A DNA stretch of 64,000 nt from Longitalea luteola (GCF_017356035.1 NZ_JAFIQX010000002.1:62001-126000); one strand, 5' to 3'. Counted from the stretch's first letter, positions 52,552 to 61,404 are shown. A program made the numbers and translations. Notes: a model not told the origin generated them from the sequence alone.

Positions 52552-53976
52552 ATGTCGGACCAAACCACTAACGTTGGTACCATGCGTATCAAAACATTTT
52601 TTTCCTTATTCAAACAGGCATTGTCGGGCAAGGAGCAAGACTATACCCAGGGCAGCATTCGCCGTGCTGTGTTCTTACTGGCCGTACCCATGATACTTGA
52701 AATGTGCATGGAGTCGGTTTTTGCGGTAGTAGACATTTTTTTTGTAGGCCGTCTTGGTAAGAATGAGGCCGTATCAACAGTGGTGCTAACCGAATCGGTG
52801 CTAACCATTGTATACTCGCTCGCAATTGGGTTAAGTATGGCTGCAACGGCCATGGTAGCCCGCCGTATTGGCGAAAAGAATCCTGAAGCTGCTTCAAAAG
52901 CCGGGATACAATCATTGTTAGTAGCTCTCTTTGTTACTGCTATTGTCAGCATAGTAGGCGTCATATTTGCGCCGGAGATCCTGAAGCTTATGGGCGCTTC
53001 GCCCGAAACGGTTCGCATAGGCACCAATTATACCCGCATCATTTATGGCGGCAGCGTGGTTATCATGCTGCTGTTCCTGATCAACGGTATTTTCAGAGGA
53101 GCCGGTGACGCGTCAATAGCTATGCGCTCTTTATGGATCGCCAATATTTGTAATATTATCCTGTGCCCGGTATTAATTTACGGAGCAGGTCCTGTTCCGG
53201 CCTTTGGTATTACAGGCGCCGCTATGGCTACCACCATTGGCCGCGGCATTGGCGTACTGTACCAGATCTACCATTTATTCAGTGGCAAACGGATCATCAA
53301 GATCAGGTTGAAGGACTTTATGCCCGACTGGCCAATCATAAGGTCCATTTCCAATATTGCCTGGACGGGCACTGCGCAGTTCCTGATCGCATCTGCCAGC
53401 TGGATGGTACTGGCCCGTATTATGACGGAATTTGGTGATCCCGCTGTGGCAGGTTATGGTGTGGCCATCAGGCTGATCATGTTCTTCCTGTTACCAGCAT
53501 GGGGTATGAGCAATGCTGCTGCCACGCTGGTTGGCCAAAACCTGGGCGCCCAGCAACCGGAAAGGGCTGAACAGTCAGTATGGAGCACAGCCAGGTATAA
53601 CACCATCTTCATGATCTTTGTAACCCTGGTATTCCTGCTGTTTGCGCAACCTATCGTGGCATTCATGAACAAGGATGTTACCGTTGAGGCTTATGCCGTC
53701 AGGGCCTTACGGATTGTAAGCCTGGGTTATATTTTTTATGGCATAGGGATGGTTGTTACCAATGCGTTTAACGGCGCCGGCGACACCAAAACTCCTACGC
53801 TCATCAATATCTTTGGCTTCTGGTTATTCCAGGTGCCGCTGGCCTTATTGCTGGCTTTGTTCTTCAAGCTTGGTCCCGATGGCGTGTTCATTGCCATTGT
53901 ACTGGCCGAAACAGGGATCTCCATTGCCGGTATCATCATTTTCAAAAAAGGAAAATGGAAGAAGATCAAAGTATAA
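52552..53976 (+). CDS. MATE family multidrug exporter
   Basis: A 474-residue membrane protein with 12 predicted helices in two halves, cation-coupled export of drugs or metabolites. Family segments: FLLAVPMILEMCMESVFAVV, DIFFVGRLGKNEAVSTVVL, GAGDASIAMRSLWIANI and the second-half repeat GAGDTKTPTLINIFGFWLF. I start at ATG 52552 (MSDQTT), which has an AGGA 7 nt upstream; a TTG at 52492 is unlikely. It is divergent from the TetR gene, whose operator lies 280 bp away. Confidence 0.9.
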   Translation: MSDQTTNVGTMRIKTFFSLFKQALSGKEQDYTQGSIRRAVFLLAVPMILEMCMESVFAVVDIFFVGRLGKNEAVSTVVLTESVLTIVYSLAIGLSMAATAMVARRIGEKNPEAASKAGIQSLLVALFVTAIVSIVGVIFAPEILKLMGASPETVRIGTNYTRIIYGGSVVIMLLFLINGIFRGAGDASIAMRSLWIANICNIILCPVLIYGAGPVPAFGITGAAMATTIGRGIGVLYQIYHLFSGKRIIKIRLKDFMPDWPIIRSISNIAWTGTAQFLIASASWMVLARIMTEFGDPAVAGYGVAIRLIMFFLLPAWGMSNAAATLVGQNLGAQQPERAEQSVWSTARYNTIFMIFVTLVFLLFAQPIVAFMNKDVTVEAYAVRALRIVSLGYIFYGIGMVVTNAFNGAGDTKTPTLINIFGFWLFQVPLALLLALFFKLGPDGVFIAIVLAETGISIAGIIIFKKGKWKKIKV

Positions 53977-53992
53977 AAGAAACTGTTTACAG

Positions 53993-54012
53993 AGGCTCCC
54001 TGCGGAGCCTTT
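53993..54012 (+). terminator. Terminator of the MATE gene
   Basis: AGGCTCC-CTGC-GGAGCCT hairpin followed by TT, 16 bp after the stop. Confidence 0.65.
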
Positions 54013-54070
54013 GTTGTTTACACGGAATACCTTTTGCTATTATCAGTTAATTCACTAAGTTACAATCAGC

Positions 54071-55108
54071 ATGAAGCAGCAATTACCTAACAATGCCATC
54101 AGGCAGGTACTTATATTGGCTACCATCATTACGCTTGGTATTGTACTGTTCAATCAATTGAGAAGTTTTATTCCGGCATTTTTGGGGGCTTATACTTTGT
54201 ATGTGTTGCTTCGCAAATGGATGTTCATTCTGCAAGGCCGGTATAAATGGAAAAAAAGCCTTTGCGCGGCCCTGCTCATGCTGCTGTCATTTCTCATCAT
54301 CCTGTTGCCGATCTTCCTGGTGGTGAATATGCTTACCTCGAAGATCGCCTTTGCCATGGAGCATTCCCAGGAGGTGCTTGCCAGCCTGCAGGCGTTTGTT
54401 GAAAAACTGGAAGCCCAGTACAAGGTGCAGATACTTACGACTACCAACCTGGAGAAGATAACCGCGTGGGGCGGCAATACGGTTCCCAAGATCCTCGGCG
54501 CTACCTTCAATACCCTTACCGGCATTATCATCATGTATTTCATTTTATATTTTATGCTGGTAGACGGTCGCAAGATGGAATCGAACTTCTACGACTGGGT
54601 TCCTTTGAAAGATGAAAATACCCTGATGTTGCGAAAAGACCTTAACAGCATGGTATATTCGAATGCGATCGGAATTCCGCTCATTGCCATTATACAAGGG
54701 ATCTTCGGCCTTATTGGCTACCTGATCCTTGGGGTAGAGGAACCGTGGTTCTGGTTTGTGATCACCTGTATCACCAGTATGTTGCCCGTGGTGGGCGCTG
54801 CTTTGGCCTATGTGCCGGTGGCCCTGTTGTTCTTTGCCGCCGGTAGCAATGGTAAAGGTCTTATTATGCTTTTATACGGTTTTGGCGTAATCGGTTCGGT
54901 CGATAACCTGTTCCGTTTCTGGGTGCTGAAGCGGATCGGCGATGTACATCCCCTCATTACCGGCTTTGGCGTTATTATTGGGGTAGGCCTGTTTGGGTTT
55001 ATTGGTCTCATATTCGGCCCCATCCTGATATCACTTTTCCTCGTGCTCCTCAAGATCTACGCTTCGGAGTTTAACATCGAAAAAAGGAGCGAAGGCAATA
55101 GCAAATAA
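54071..55108 (+). CDS. AI-2E family transporter (TqsA/PerM type)
   Basis: A 345-residue membrane protein with about eight helices and the family pattern: N-terminal helices (IRQVLILATIITLGIVLF), a soluble segment (KLEAQYKVQILTTTN), and a C-terminal cluster with GIFGLIGYLILGVEEPWFWF and SVDNLFRFWVLKRIGDVHPL. Members export small molecules such as autoinducer-2 or act as ion/solute exporters. Substrate not predictable. It stands alone. Confidence 0.87.
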   Translation: MKQQLPNNAIRQVLILATIITLGIVLFNQLRSFIPAFLGAYTLYVLLRKWMFILQGRYKWKKSLCAALLMLLSFLIILLPIFLVVNMLTSKIAFAMEHSQEVLASLQAFVEKLEAQYKVQILTTTNLEKITAWGGNTVPKILGATFNTLTGIIIMYFILYFMLVDGRKMESNFYDWVPLKDENTLMLRKDLNSMVYSNAIGIPLIAIIQGIFGLIGYLILGVEEPWFWFVITCITSMLPVVGAALAYVPVALLFFAAGSNGKGLIMLLYGFGVIGSVDNLFRFWVLKRIGDVHPLITGFGVIIGVGLFGFIGLIFGPILISLFLVLLKIYASEFNIEKRSEGNSK

Positions 55109-55306
55109 CTGTGTTACAAATACTTCTATCAGTAAGTAATTTCACGTACCGGCAAATACGCCGATATATATACTACATTGAAAATTTCGGAAAACACGGC
55201 TTTTCAGCCTTAAAATGCGAAAATATTTTTCGCAATGCTTCGTTCTATGGCGGTATTGTTTTTAATCAATTAGTTGCAAACCGCTTTTATATACGTTTTA
55301 ATTCCT

Positions 55307-56089
55307 ATGAAACGGTCACATAAGTCAATGTCGTTTGGAGTGTTGTTGTGTTTTTTGGCAGTGTCGCCGGTGGTATCATCCGGCACCGGCAGTGATGAGA
55401 AAACACCAGTTGTAGTAAGCGCACCTCGTGCCGCCGTTCCGGTTAACACAAGCACCGCAGTAGTTACAAGATCGGCCGCAGAAATGCTGGCGGCAGAAGC
55501 CAGGGATCTGTACGGTTCAATGAACCTGAAAAAATTCGGCCTGTCGATAAAAGCTTTTGAGTATGCGCTGAAAGGTTATAAAAACCTGGTGGAGCGCGGA
55601 AAAGTAGTGAAGGACCAGGTGCTTTCCATCTGCGATTTCAGTCAGTCGTCGCGCAGAAAAAGGTTTTATGTGATTGATATGGCCAAAAAGAAAGTGCTTA
55701 TCAATACCTGGGTAGCGCATGGCCGCAACTCTGGTGGTGAATATGCCCGTTCCTTCTCAAACAGCCCCGAATCGCATAAGAGCAGTCTCGGTTTTTATGT
55801 TACCGGTAATACTTATTACGGCAGTCATGGACTGGCATTAAAAATTGAGGGACTGGAAAAGAACATCAATGATAAAGCCGACGAGCGGAATATTGTTATT
55901 CACGGTTCAAACTATGTTGGCGCCAGCTTTTTAAGCCGCAGCCCCTTCAACGGCCGCAGCTATGGATGTCCGGCGCTGCCACAGCAGGAAACCGGAAAAA
56001 TCATTCAAAAGATCAAGGACGGCACCTGCCTGTTTATTTACCATCCCACTAAAAGTTATATCCAGAAGTCAAAAGTGCTGAATGGCTAG
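55307..56089 (+). CDS. Murein L,D-transpeptidase catalytic domain protein (paralogue 2)
   Basis: A 260-residue secreted protein: signal peptide (SFGVLLCFLAVSPVVSSG), a spacer rich in V, A, P and T, then a YkuD_2 domain with KRFYVIDMAKKKVL, AHGRNSGGE, SSLGFYVTGNTY, H199 (IVIHGSNYV) and catalytic C221 (GRSYGCPAL). It is a clear paralogue of the protein at 40297-41103, sharing the SLGFYVTGNTY block and the GR-S-x-GCPA site. Start at ATG 55307 gives a clean signal peptide. Confidence 0.85.
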   Translation: MKRSHKSMSFGVLLCFLAVSPVVSSGTGSDEKTPVVVSAPRAAVPVNTSTAVVTRSAAEMLAAEARDLYGSMNLKKFGLSIKAFEYALKGYKNLVERGKVVKDQVLSICDFSQSSRRKRFYVIDMAKKKVLINTWVAHGRNSGGEYARSFSNSPESHKSSLGFYVTGNTYYGSHGLALKIEGLEKNINDKADERNIVIHGSNYVGASFLSRSPFNGRSYGCPALPQQETGKIIQKIKDGTCLFIYHPTKSYIQKSKVLNG

Positions 56090-56171
56090 ACCTCGCTTCA
56101 TCTGGTTTGAAGCCCGCTTAAGGGAATCCTATTCGGGCCGGTCCCCATCCAGGATGGTACCCTTTTAAAAA

Positions 56172-56831
56172 CTACTGCAACCACATCGCCAGCAGCTGGC
56201 AAAGGGCGCCGGCAAAAAGGCCCAGGTAAATTTCGCGTTGGCTATGATCAGAAACGATCAGGCGGCTGGTACAAACCACACCGGCTATTAATATGGCGAA
56301 GGAAAAATAAACGCCGGTTACATCCTGGTTGTTAAATGCCTGTAACAGGAAGAACACCGCCAGCCCACCCACACCAATGGCATGCATGCTTACCTTGGTA
56401 ACAATATTCAGGAACCAGGCAGCACAAACAGCCAGAAAAGATCCCAATAAGAAATCGAGGAAAGGTTGCGGATTATCCTTCTGACTGTGGAATACATACC
56501 AGGCCCAGAAGTAAAAGATCATCGCGGCGGCATAGGGAATGATCCTTTCTTTTTGCGTACGCAGTTGCATGGATTGCACCAACTTCAGCCGCCACATCAG
56601 GAACACCGCAAAACCCGGGATCACCGCCGTGTTGAAGAACACGGAAATGAGCCTGAAAATTTTGTATTTATGATTTATACCGGCAAATGCATACGGATCG
56701 ATGAACAACAAGAATGCGGTTACATATGCCGGTAAAAACAACGGATGAAAAATACAGGAAAAGAAATGAGCCAATGCCCTGATGAGCGCTGGTTGTTTAG
56801 GAGGCAGGGCAGTAAGCGGTGTTGTTGACAT
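56172..56831 (-). CDS. PAP2-like integral membrane protein
   Basis: A 219-residue protein with six or seven hydrophobic segments. The end (CTSRLIVSDHSQREIYLGLF) resembles the SR..-SDHS-H region of PAP2-type phosphatases, and KVSMHAIGVGGLAVFF echoes the middle motif, but the first catalytic K..R..P motif is not clear. It may be an inactive or divergent relative. ATG 56831 follows the upstream rpoN stop by 14 bp; co-transcription is likely. Confidence 0.7.
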   Translation of the reverse strand: MSTTPLTALPPKQPALIRALAHFFSCIFHPLFLPAYVTAFLLFIDPYAFAGINHKYKIFRLISVFFNTAVIPGFAVFLMWRLKLVQSMQLRTQKERIIPYAAAMIFYFWAWYVFHSQKDNPQPFLDFLLGSFLAVCAAWFLNIVTKVSMHAIGVGGLAVFFLLQAFNNQDVTGVYFSFAILIAGVVCTSRLIVSDHSQREIYLGLFAGALCQLLAMWLQ

Positions 56832-56845
56832 AATCAAAATTGCTA

Positions 56846-58336
56846 TTACAGTTCTTTCCGTAACCTGGCTACCGGAATATTCAATTGTTCGCGGTATTTG
56901 GCTACGGTTCGGCGTGCAATATTATAACCTTTTTCCTGCAATAGCTCGGTGAGCTTTTCGTCGCTCAGGGGTTTCTTCTTGCTTTCGCCTTCAATGAGAT
57001 CGCTGAGTATTTTCTTTACTTCCCGCGTAGATACTTCTTCGCCGCTGTCGGTACTGAGCGATTCGCTAAAGAAGAATTTCAGCCGGTAAGTACCAAACTC
57101 GGTTTGAACAAATTTGCTGTTGGCTACCCGGCTCACCGTGGAGATATCGAGACCTGTGCGTTCGGCAATATCTTTCAGGATCATGGGCTTCAGCGTGGTT
57201 TCATCGCCGGTAAGGAAAAAGTCGCGCTGGTAGCTCATAATGGTTTCCATTACACTGCTCAGCGTATGCTGCCGCTGTTTAATGGCATCGATGAACCACT
57301 TGGCTGCGTCGATCTTCTGTTTAATGAACAGGATCGCTTCTTTTTGGCGCTTATCTTTTTTGCTGCCTTTATCGTACTCGCGCAGCATATCGCGATAGCC
57401 TTCGCTGATGCGCAGGTCGGGCGCGTTCTTCGAATTAAGGGTAAGTTCCAGCTTGCCGCCGTTGTTATAAACAAAGAAGTCGGGCACCACATAACTTTCA
57501 GCCTTGTTGATATCGGCATGATTACCGCCGGGTTTAGGGGTAAGCCGAATGATCTGGCTGATCACTTCTTTCAACGCATCGTCGTCGAGGTTAAGGCCGC
57601 GTTGAATTTTATCGTAGTGCTTTTTTGTAAACTCATCAAAGTAATCGGTGAGTACATCAATTGCTTTATCTACATTCTTGCCTTCCCGCTGCTGGCGGTA
57701 CAATTGCAATAACAGGCATTCCTGCAGGTCGCGGGCGCATACCCCCGGCGGATCAAACTGTTGAACCAGCCTGATCACCTTCTCTACTTCCTGTTCATTG
57801 GTTTCAATATTCTGCCTGAATGCAAGGTCGTCAACAATAGCGGCAGTTTCCCGGCGCAGGTAGCCATCATCGTCAATGCTGCCAACTATCTGCTCTGCTA
57901 TCCTGCGTTCATTATCACTCATCTTTAACATGCCCAGCTGGCCGAGCAGGTGTTCATGGAAAGATGTTTCTATTTTATAAGGAACTATTTTTTTGTCATC
58001 CATTTCGGGATAATTATCATCCCGCAATTTGTAATCAGCAATTTCGCCATCTTCATCTCCTACGTATTCGCTAATGTCGATATTGTCATATTCATCTTCG
58101 CTGCCGTCTACATCAAAATCCTCTTCATCACTGCTATCGAATTCATCTTTTGTTTCATTATCGTATTGCTCGTCATGGTTCTCCTCCGACAATTCCAAAG
58201 CCGGATTCTCTTCAAGTTCCTCTTTGATCCGTTCTTCCAAATTAGCCGTAGGCACCTGCAACAGTTTCATCAGCTGAATCTGTTGTGGAGAAAGTTTTTG
58301 AAGTAGCTTTTGCTGTAAACTTTGACTCAATGCCAT
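56846..58336 (-). CDS. rpoN: RNA polymerase sigma-54 factor RpoN
   Basis: A 496-residue sigma-54. Region I is Q/L-rich (SQSLQQKLLQKLSPQQIQLM), region II is long and strongly acidic (SDEEDFDVDGSEDEYDN), then the core-binding domain and the C-terminal DNA-binding domain with the RpoN box ARRTVAKYRE near the end. It needs AAA+ activators, none of which is in this window. I start at ATG 58336; a TTG at 58345 is less likely. Confidence 0.96.
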   Translation of the reverse strand: MALSQSLQQKLLQKLSPQQIQLMKLLQVPTANLEERIKEELEENPALELSEENHDEQYDNETKDEFDSSDEEDFDVDGSEDEYDNIDISEYVGDEDGEIADYKLRDDNYPEMDDKKIVPYKIETSFHEHLLGQLGMLKMSDNERRIAEQIVGSIDDDGYLRRETAAIVDDLAFRQNIETNEQEVEKVIRLVQQFDPPGVCARDLQECLLLQLYRQQREGKNVDKAIDVLTDYFDEFTKKHYDKIQRGLNLDDDALKEVISQIIRLTPKPGGNHADINKAESYVVPDFFVYNNGGKLELTLNSKNAPDLRISEGYRDMLREYDKGSKKDKRQKEAILFIKQKIDAAKWFIDAIKQRQHTLSSVMETIMSYQRDFFLTGDETTLKPMILKDIAERTGLDISTVSRVANSKFVQTEFGTYRLKFFFSESLSTDSGEEVSTREVKKILSDLIEGESKKKPLSDEKLTELLQEKGYNIARRTVAKYREQLNIPVARLRKEL

Positions 58337-58365
58337 GTGCGTCAATATTTTAATCAGTTAGTCGC

Positions 58366-58394
58366 CAAAATTAATTTCAAAAAATCCGCGGCAA
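58366..58394 (-). promoter_or_regulatory. Promoter of rpoN
   Basis: On the minus strand TTG (58394-58392), an 18-nt spacer and TAATTTTG (58373-58366). Leader of about 25 nt. Confidence 0.6.
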
Positions 58395-58440
58395 CCACAA
58401 AAATCAGGCCGTAAATTTACAGACAAATGTAATCAACGTT

Positions 58441-58818
58441 GTGCAACGATTTTATAAAATTATTGTCTTTGCGGCTTTTTGTTTTGAATCAGAGGCAGTT
58501 TTAGCTCAAAACCAGGTAAATATAACATCTGGTAAGGCGTCGTTTACACCGGAAAAAGTGGCCGCGGTTTCTATGTATGAACTTCCTGAAAAGTTATTAA
58601 CAGTTGGTTTTCATATACTAAAGGAAACGTCAATGGCCGGTCCGCCTGTAATTCCGGTGCGGCCGGCTGTTGCCACTATAGGTAACAATTTATATACGAT
58701 TCAGTTTGGCTTTTTTTGTAAAAAGGAGCTGCAGTTTGAAAAAACCACCCGGATTCCGCTTCGATTCAGGTTGGGATCACTTGACTATGTAAACAGGCTG
58801 GAAGGAAAACATCCTTAG
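58441..58818 (+). CDS. Small secreted hypothetical protein
   Basis: A 125-residue protein from a GTG start, with a signal peptide ([20 protein letters not shown]) and a mature part that includes [20 protein letters not shown] and [20 protein letters not shown]. No family recognised. Its stop codon overlaps the first unit of a 7-bp tandem array (AGTTCAC and so on). Confidence 0.65.
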   Translation: MQRFYKIIVFAAFCFESEAVLAQNQVNITSGKASFTPEKVAAVSMYELPEKLLTVGFHILKETSMAGPPVIPVRPAVATIGNNLYTIQFGFFCKKELQFEKTTRIPLRFRLGSLDYVNRLEGKHP

Positions 58819-58865
58819 TTCACAGTACAAAGTTTACAGTTCAAAGTTTACAGTTAGTCAGTTGA
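58817..58865 (+). repeat. 7-bp tandem array, AGTTYAM family
   Basis: Units in 7-bp register beginning at the stop codon: AGTTCAC, AGTACAA, AGTTTAC, AGTTCAA, AGTTTAC, AGTTAGT, CAGTTGA. The same family occurs reversed at 61120-61208. Confidence 0.7.
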
Positions 58866-58939
58866 TCGTTATGAATCGTGAAGAGGCTTATGATTGTTTA
58901 CAGTAATAAGCGAATTTGCGCCGCCGGAAATTCCTGGCC

Positions 58940-58960
58940 GTCTGCCGTCTGCCGTCTGCC
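58940..58960. repeat. Short 7-bp array GTCTGCC
   Basis: Three perfect copies of GTCTGCC, immediately past the 3' end of the lipoprotein gene that ends at 58984 (minus strand). Confidence 0.65.
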
Positions 58961-58983
58961 GTTGCTGACGATTGCCGATTCGG

Positions 58984-59514
58984 TTACTTTCTCACGATCT
59001 TATTAATAGCAGTTACATCGTTTTGGAAATTGCTCAATGTTTGGAGGGCTTCCGAGGGAGTGCTTTCTTTAAAATATTTCTGCAGCCATAGTTTAGAGCT
59101 ATCGGGCTCGCGCATAGCCCGGTACTGATCTTTTAATGCATACGATTCTGCAAATACAGCGCCCGCTTCGTACATCCTGCGCAGGGTTAAATATAATGTA
59201 TCGCCGGTTGTGCTGTTAATGATGAGGCTATCGACCATTTCTTTTTTGTTGCCCGCCATCTCGGCTTTGGTTAAAGCCATTTGCGTTTGCATGATCCAGG
59301 AGGTGGCATCGAGGAAAATGATCGACAGGTCATTGTTTAAGTAGTGGGTCTTCCTGAGGCTGTCGACGCGGTCCTGCGCTTTTCTGGCAGAATCACTCAC
59401 GTTACCGGCTACCGCATCACTTTGTGTATCCTGGCTTTTACAACTGGCGAATAGCAGGATGGGGCCGAGGGATATGAACAGTCCTGTTTTTATAGCGATA
59501 ACGGTTCTTTTCAT
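58984..59514 (-). CDS. Lipoprotein of unknown function
   Basis: A 176-residue lipoprotein (MKRTVIAIKTGLFISLG, lipobox LLFASC) with a long helical body (QDRVDSLRKTHYLNNDLSII, AVFAESYALKDQYRAM, SNFQNDVTAINKIVRK). It has no recognisable domain; a helical adaptor or structural role is possible. Start at ATG 59514; the upstream in-frame start adds only 4 residues. Confidence 0.7.
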   Translation of the reverse strand: MKRTVIAIKTGLFISLGPILLFASCKSQDTQSDAVAGNVSDSARKAQDRVDSLRKTHYLNNDLSIIFLDATSWIMQTQMALTKAEMAGNKKEMVDSLIINSTTGDTLYLTLRRMYEAGAVFAESYALKDQYRAMREPDSSKLWLQKYFKESTPSEALQTLSNFQNDVTAINKIVRK

Positions 59515-59537
59515 CGTTAAATACACTGTATTAAAAT

Positions 59538-59582
59538 GCGTTTAGAAGATGATCTTCTATTGAGAGACCGTCTTCTAAACGC
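59538..59582 (-). terminator. Hairpin after the aminotransferase gene
   Basis: Perfect 12-bp arms GCGTTTAGAAGA/TCTTCTAAACGC, 21-nt loop, and inside it a competing palindrome AGAAGAT-G-ATCTTCT (59544-59558). On the minus strand it is followed by ATTTTAAT. It is either a terminator or a switchable hairpin before the lipoprotein gene. Confidence 0.6.
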
Positions 59583-59604
59583 AGGCCTGTTCCTAAAATT
59601 ATTA

Positions 59605-60822
59605 TCAGGCTGATATCTTTTGTGCAGCCAGTACTTTTTTAACCACGCTTACGATCTTTTCGCCTTTCTCTTTCATTTGCTGTTCTGTAGGCACAAGGGA
59701 GATCTGGGTGGTGATGCCGCGGCTCATGACAGCATCACTGGCAGAAAAGTCTTTATTGGCTTGTTGCAAAATGGCTGCTTTATAGTCGGGATGTAAGGCA
59801 TTGAGGGTAATGCTTTTCTTCAGGTGATCCCATTTGCGGATGTAATGCCAGTTATGATCGAACCAGTAAAAATTACCGCCCCAGCTGTTCTGGGCCTTTA
59901 ATTCTGCCACTACAGCCTGGGTAAGCTCAGCGGTAGGCAGGAACCAGCTTAAGAAAGTGCAGCTGTCGCCGGCTTCATCCAGCACACGGCGGAAACTGAT
60001 TTCGGGCACCTGCGCGAGGATGGCTTTTAATTGTGCATGGCCGGCGCGTTGTTTGGCCAGAAATTCATCCAGGCGGTTGAACTGTGCCAGCCCCACTGCC
60101 GCATGCAGTTCAGAAATGCGGAAATTATAACCCAGGAATGGGTGCAGATCGGCCCCGCGGTCAACACCTTTGTGGTCGTGGCCATGATCACTGTAACCGT
60201 CGCTGTTGATGTACACATCTTCTCGGTTGGTGACAATAGCACCGCCTTCACCGCAGGTAACTGTTTTTACAAAGTCGAAGGAATAAGTGCCGGCATCGCC
60301 GATGGTTCCGAGGTATTTTCCTTTATAGGTGGCGCCAAAGCTCTGGCAGGCGTCTTCAAGTAATAACAGATTATGTTCTTTGCAGATCTGTTGCAGTGCA
60401 TCCATGTCGGCCGAGGCGCCGCACATATGCACAGGCATTATACATTTTGTTTTGGGGGTAATGGCTTTGCGAACCGCATCGGGGTTCAGGGTGAGTGTAT
60501 CGTCAACATCCACGAGCACGGGAACGGCGCCTACACTGATGAGGGCCTCAAAGCTGGCCACAAACGTAAAGGTGGGCATGATCACTTCATCGCCATAGCC
60601 TATGCCCAGTGCGCTCAGCGCGGTGGTAAGGGCAGTGGTACCGCTGGAAACCAGGTGGGTAAACTGGCAACCAAATTTTTTGCTGATGGCAGCTTCCAGT
60701 TCTTTCGCTTTCCAGATCCCTTTACGGGCTCCATCGAAACCAAATCGCATCAGGATACCGGTTTCCATTACATCATTTACATGTTTGCGTTCATCTGCGC
60801 CAAAAAGTTCAAAGCCAGGCAT
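59605..60822 (-). CDS. DegT/DnrJ/EryC1/StrS aminotransferase
   Basis: A 405-residue PLP enzyme of the sugar aminotransferase family. PLP residues: LVSSGTTALTTAL (phosphate loop), D157 (LLEDACQSFG) and the Schiff-base K186 (TYSFDFVKTVTCGEGG). Such enzymes transfer an amino group to keto-sugars for polysaccharide or glycan biosynthesis. It stands alone, without sugar-nucleotide genes nearby, so the substrate is open. Its leader (about 100 nt) contains a 7-bp array (60833-60860). Confidence 0.92.
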   Translation of the reverse strand: MPGFELFGADERKHVNDVMETGILMRFGFDGARKGIWKAKELEAAISKKFGCQFTHLVSSGTTALTTALSALGIGYGDEVIMPTFTFVASFEALISVGAVPVLVDVDDTLTLNPDAVRKAITPKTKCIMPVHMCGASADMDALQQICKEHNLLLLEDACQSFGATYKGKYLGTIGDAGTYSFDFVKTVTCGEGGAIVTNREDVYINSDGYSDHGHDHKGVDRGADLHPFLGYNFRISELHAAVGLAQFNRLDEFLAKQRAGHAQLKAILAQVPEISFRRVLDEAGDSCTFLSWFLPTAELTQAVVAELKAQNSWGGNFYWFDHNWHYIRKWDHLKKSITLNALHPDYKAAILQQANKDFSASDAVMSRGITTQISLVPTEQQMKEKGEKIVSVVKKVLAAQKISA

Positions 60823-60832
60823 ATTGAATTTG

Positions 60833-60860
60833 TTTATGGTTTATTGTTTCTTGTTTTTCG
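60833..60860 (+). repeat. 7-bp tandem array in aminotransferase leader
   Basis: TTTATGG, TTTATTG, TTTCTTG, TTTTTCG in 7-bp register; same family as the TTTATTG/CTTTTTG units at 32240-32275. Confidence 0.6.
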
Positions 60861-60926
60861 TTACCCCTGAGCAGCGTTGATCTAAACCGCTCTCAATTAA
60901 CGTTAAATGTCTAAATTATTGGACAG

Positions 60927-60934
60927 CAAAGGTA
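60927..60934 (-). promoter_or_regulatory. Candidate -7 box of the aminotransferase gene
   Basis: TACCTTTG on the minus strand, exact TAnnTTTG match, about 105 nt before the ATG; the -33 element is not clear. Confidence 0.4.
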
Positions 60935-60990
60935 GAGATTTCAGCCAAAAGTGGGGGGCCGGTTTGTATAAAACGAGGGGACCAATAGGC

Positions 60991-61039
60991 AATGGTCAAT
61001 GGTGAATGGTGAATGGTCAATGGTGAATGGTCAATGGTG
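60991..61039 (+). repeat. 7-bp tandem array, GGTSAAT family
   Basis: Seven units AATGGTC or AATGGTG in perfect 7-bp register. Same family as the GGTCAAT units inside the adaptor gene at 32283-32305. Confidence 0.85.
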
Positions 61040-61119
61040 AGCGGCTCGCGGCAAGTGAGCAGTATAAGCACCTGGGTACAACTCACATAACCCACGACCT
61101 GAATAACTTAAGAACTAAT

Positions 61120-61208
61120 AACCCAGGAACCAGGAACATGAACTATGAACTGTATACTTTGAACTGTAAACTAGGAACTTTGAACTTTAAACTTTGAACC
61201 TTAAACTA
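61120..61208. repeat. 7-bp tandem array, reverse AGTTYAM family
   Basis: About twelve units such as GAACTGT, AAACTAG, GAACTTT, AAACTTT, GAACCTT, mostly in 7-bp register with one 6-bp slip; reverse complement of the array at 58817. Confidence 0.75.
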
Positions 61209-61212
61209 AAAA

Positions 61213-61234
61213 AGGCTCCCTATGCAGGAAGCCT
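61213..61234 (-). terminator. Terminator of the GHL10 gene
   Basis: AGGCTtCC/GGgAGCCT hairpin followed by T6 on the minus strand. Confidence 0.7.
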
Positions 61235-61265
61235 CTTTTCTTTATCTTTAATCCTTTTGAATTTT

Positions 61266-61404
61266 CTTGTGCCTTGTGCCTTGTGCCTTGTGCCTTGTGC
61301 CTTGTGCCTTGTGCCTTGTGCCTTGTGCCTTGTGCCTTGTGCCTTGTGCCTTGTGCGTTGTGCCTTGTGCCTTTCGCTTTGGGCCTTGAGCCTTTCGCCT
61401 TAAG
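61266..61404 (-). repeat. Longest 7-bp tandem array, GGCnnAA family
   Basis: About twenty units: a run of near-identical CTTGTGC (one CTTGTGC to GTTGTGC-type variant), then CTTTCGC, TTTGGGC, CTTGAGC, CTTTCGC, CTTAAGC, all in 7-bp register, ending within a few bases of the GHL10 stop codon. On the minus strand these read GGCACAA, GGCGAAA, GGCTCAA, GGCTTAA, the family seen at 50913. Confidence 0.9.

Noticed and set aside
61266-61404. CRISPR array
   Set aside because: The units are 7 bp with no spacers and no cas genes nearby.
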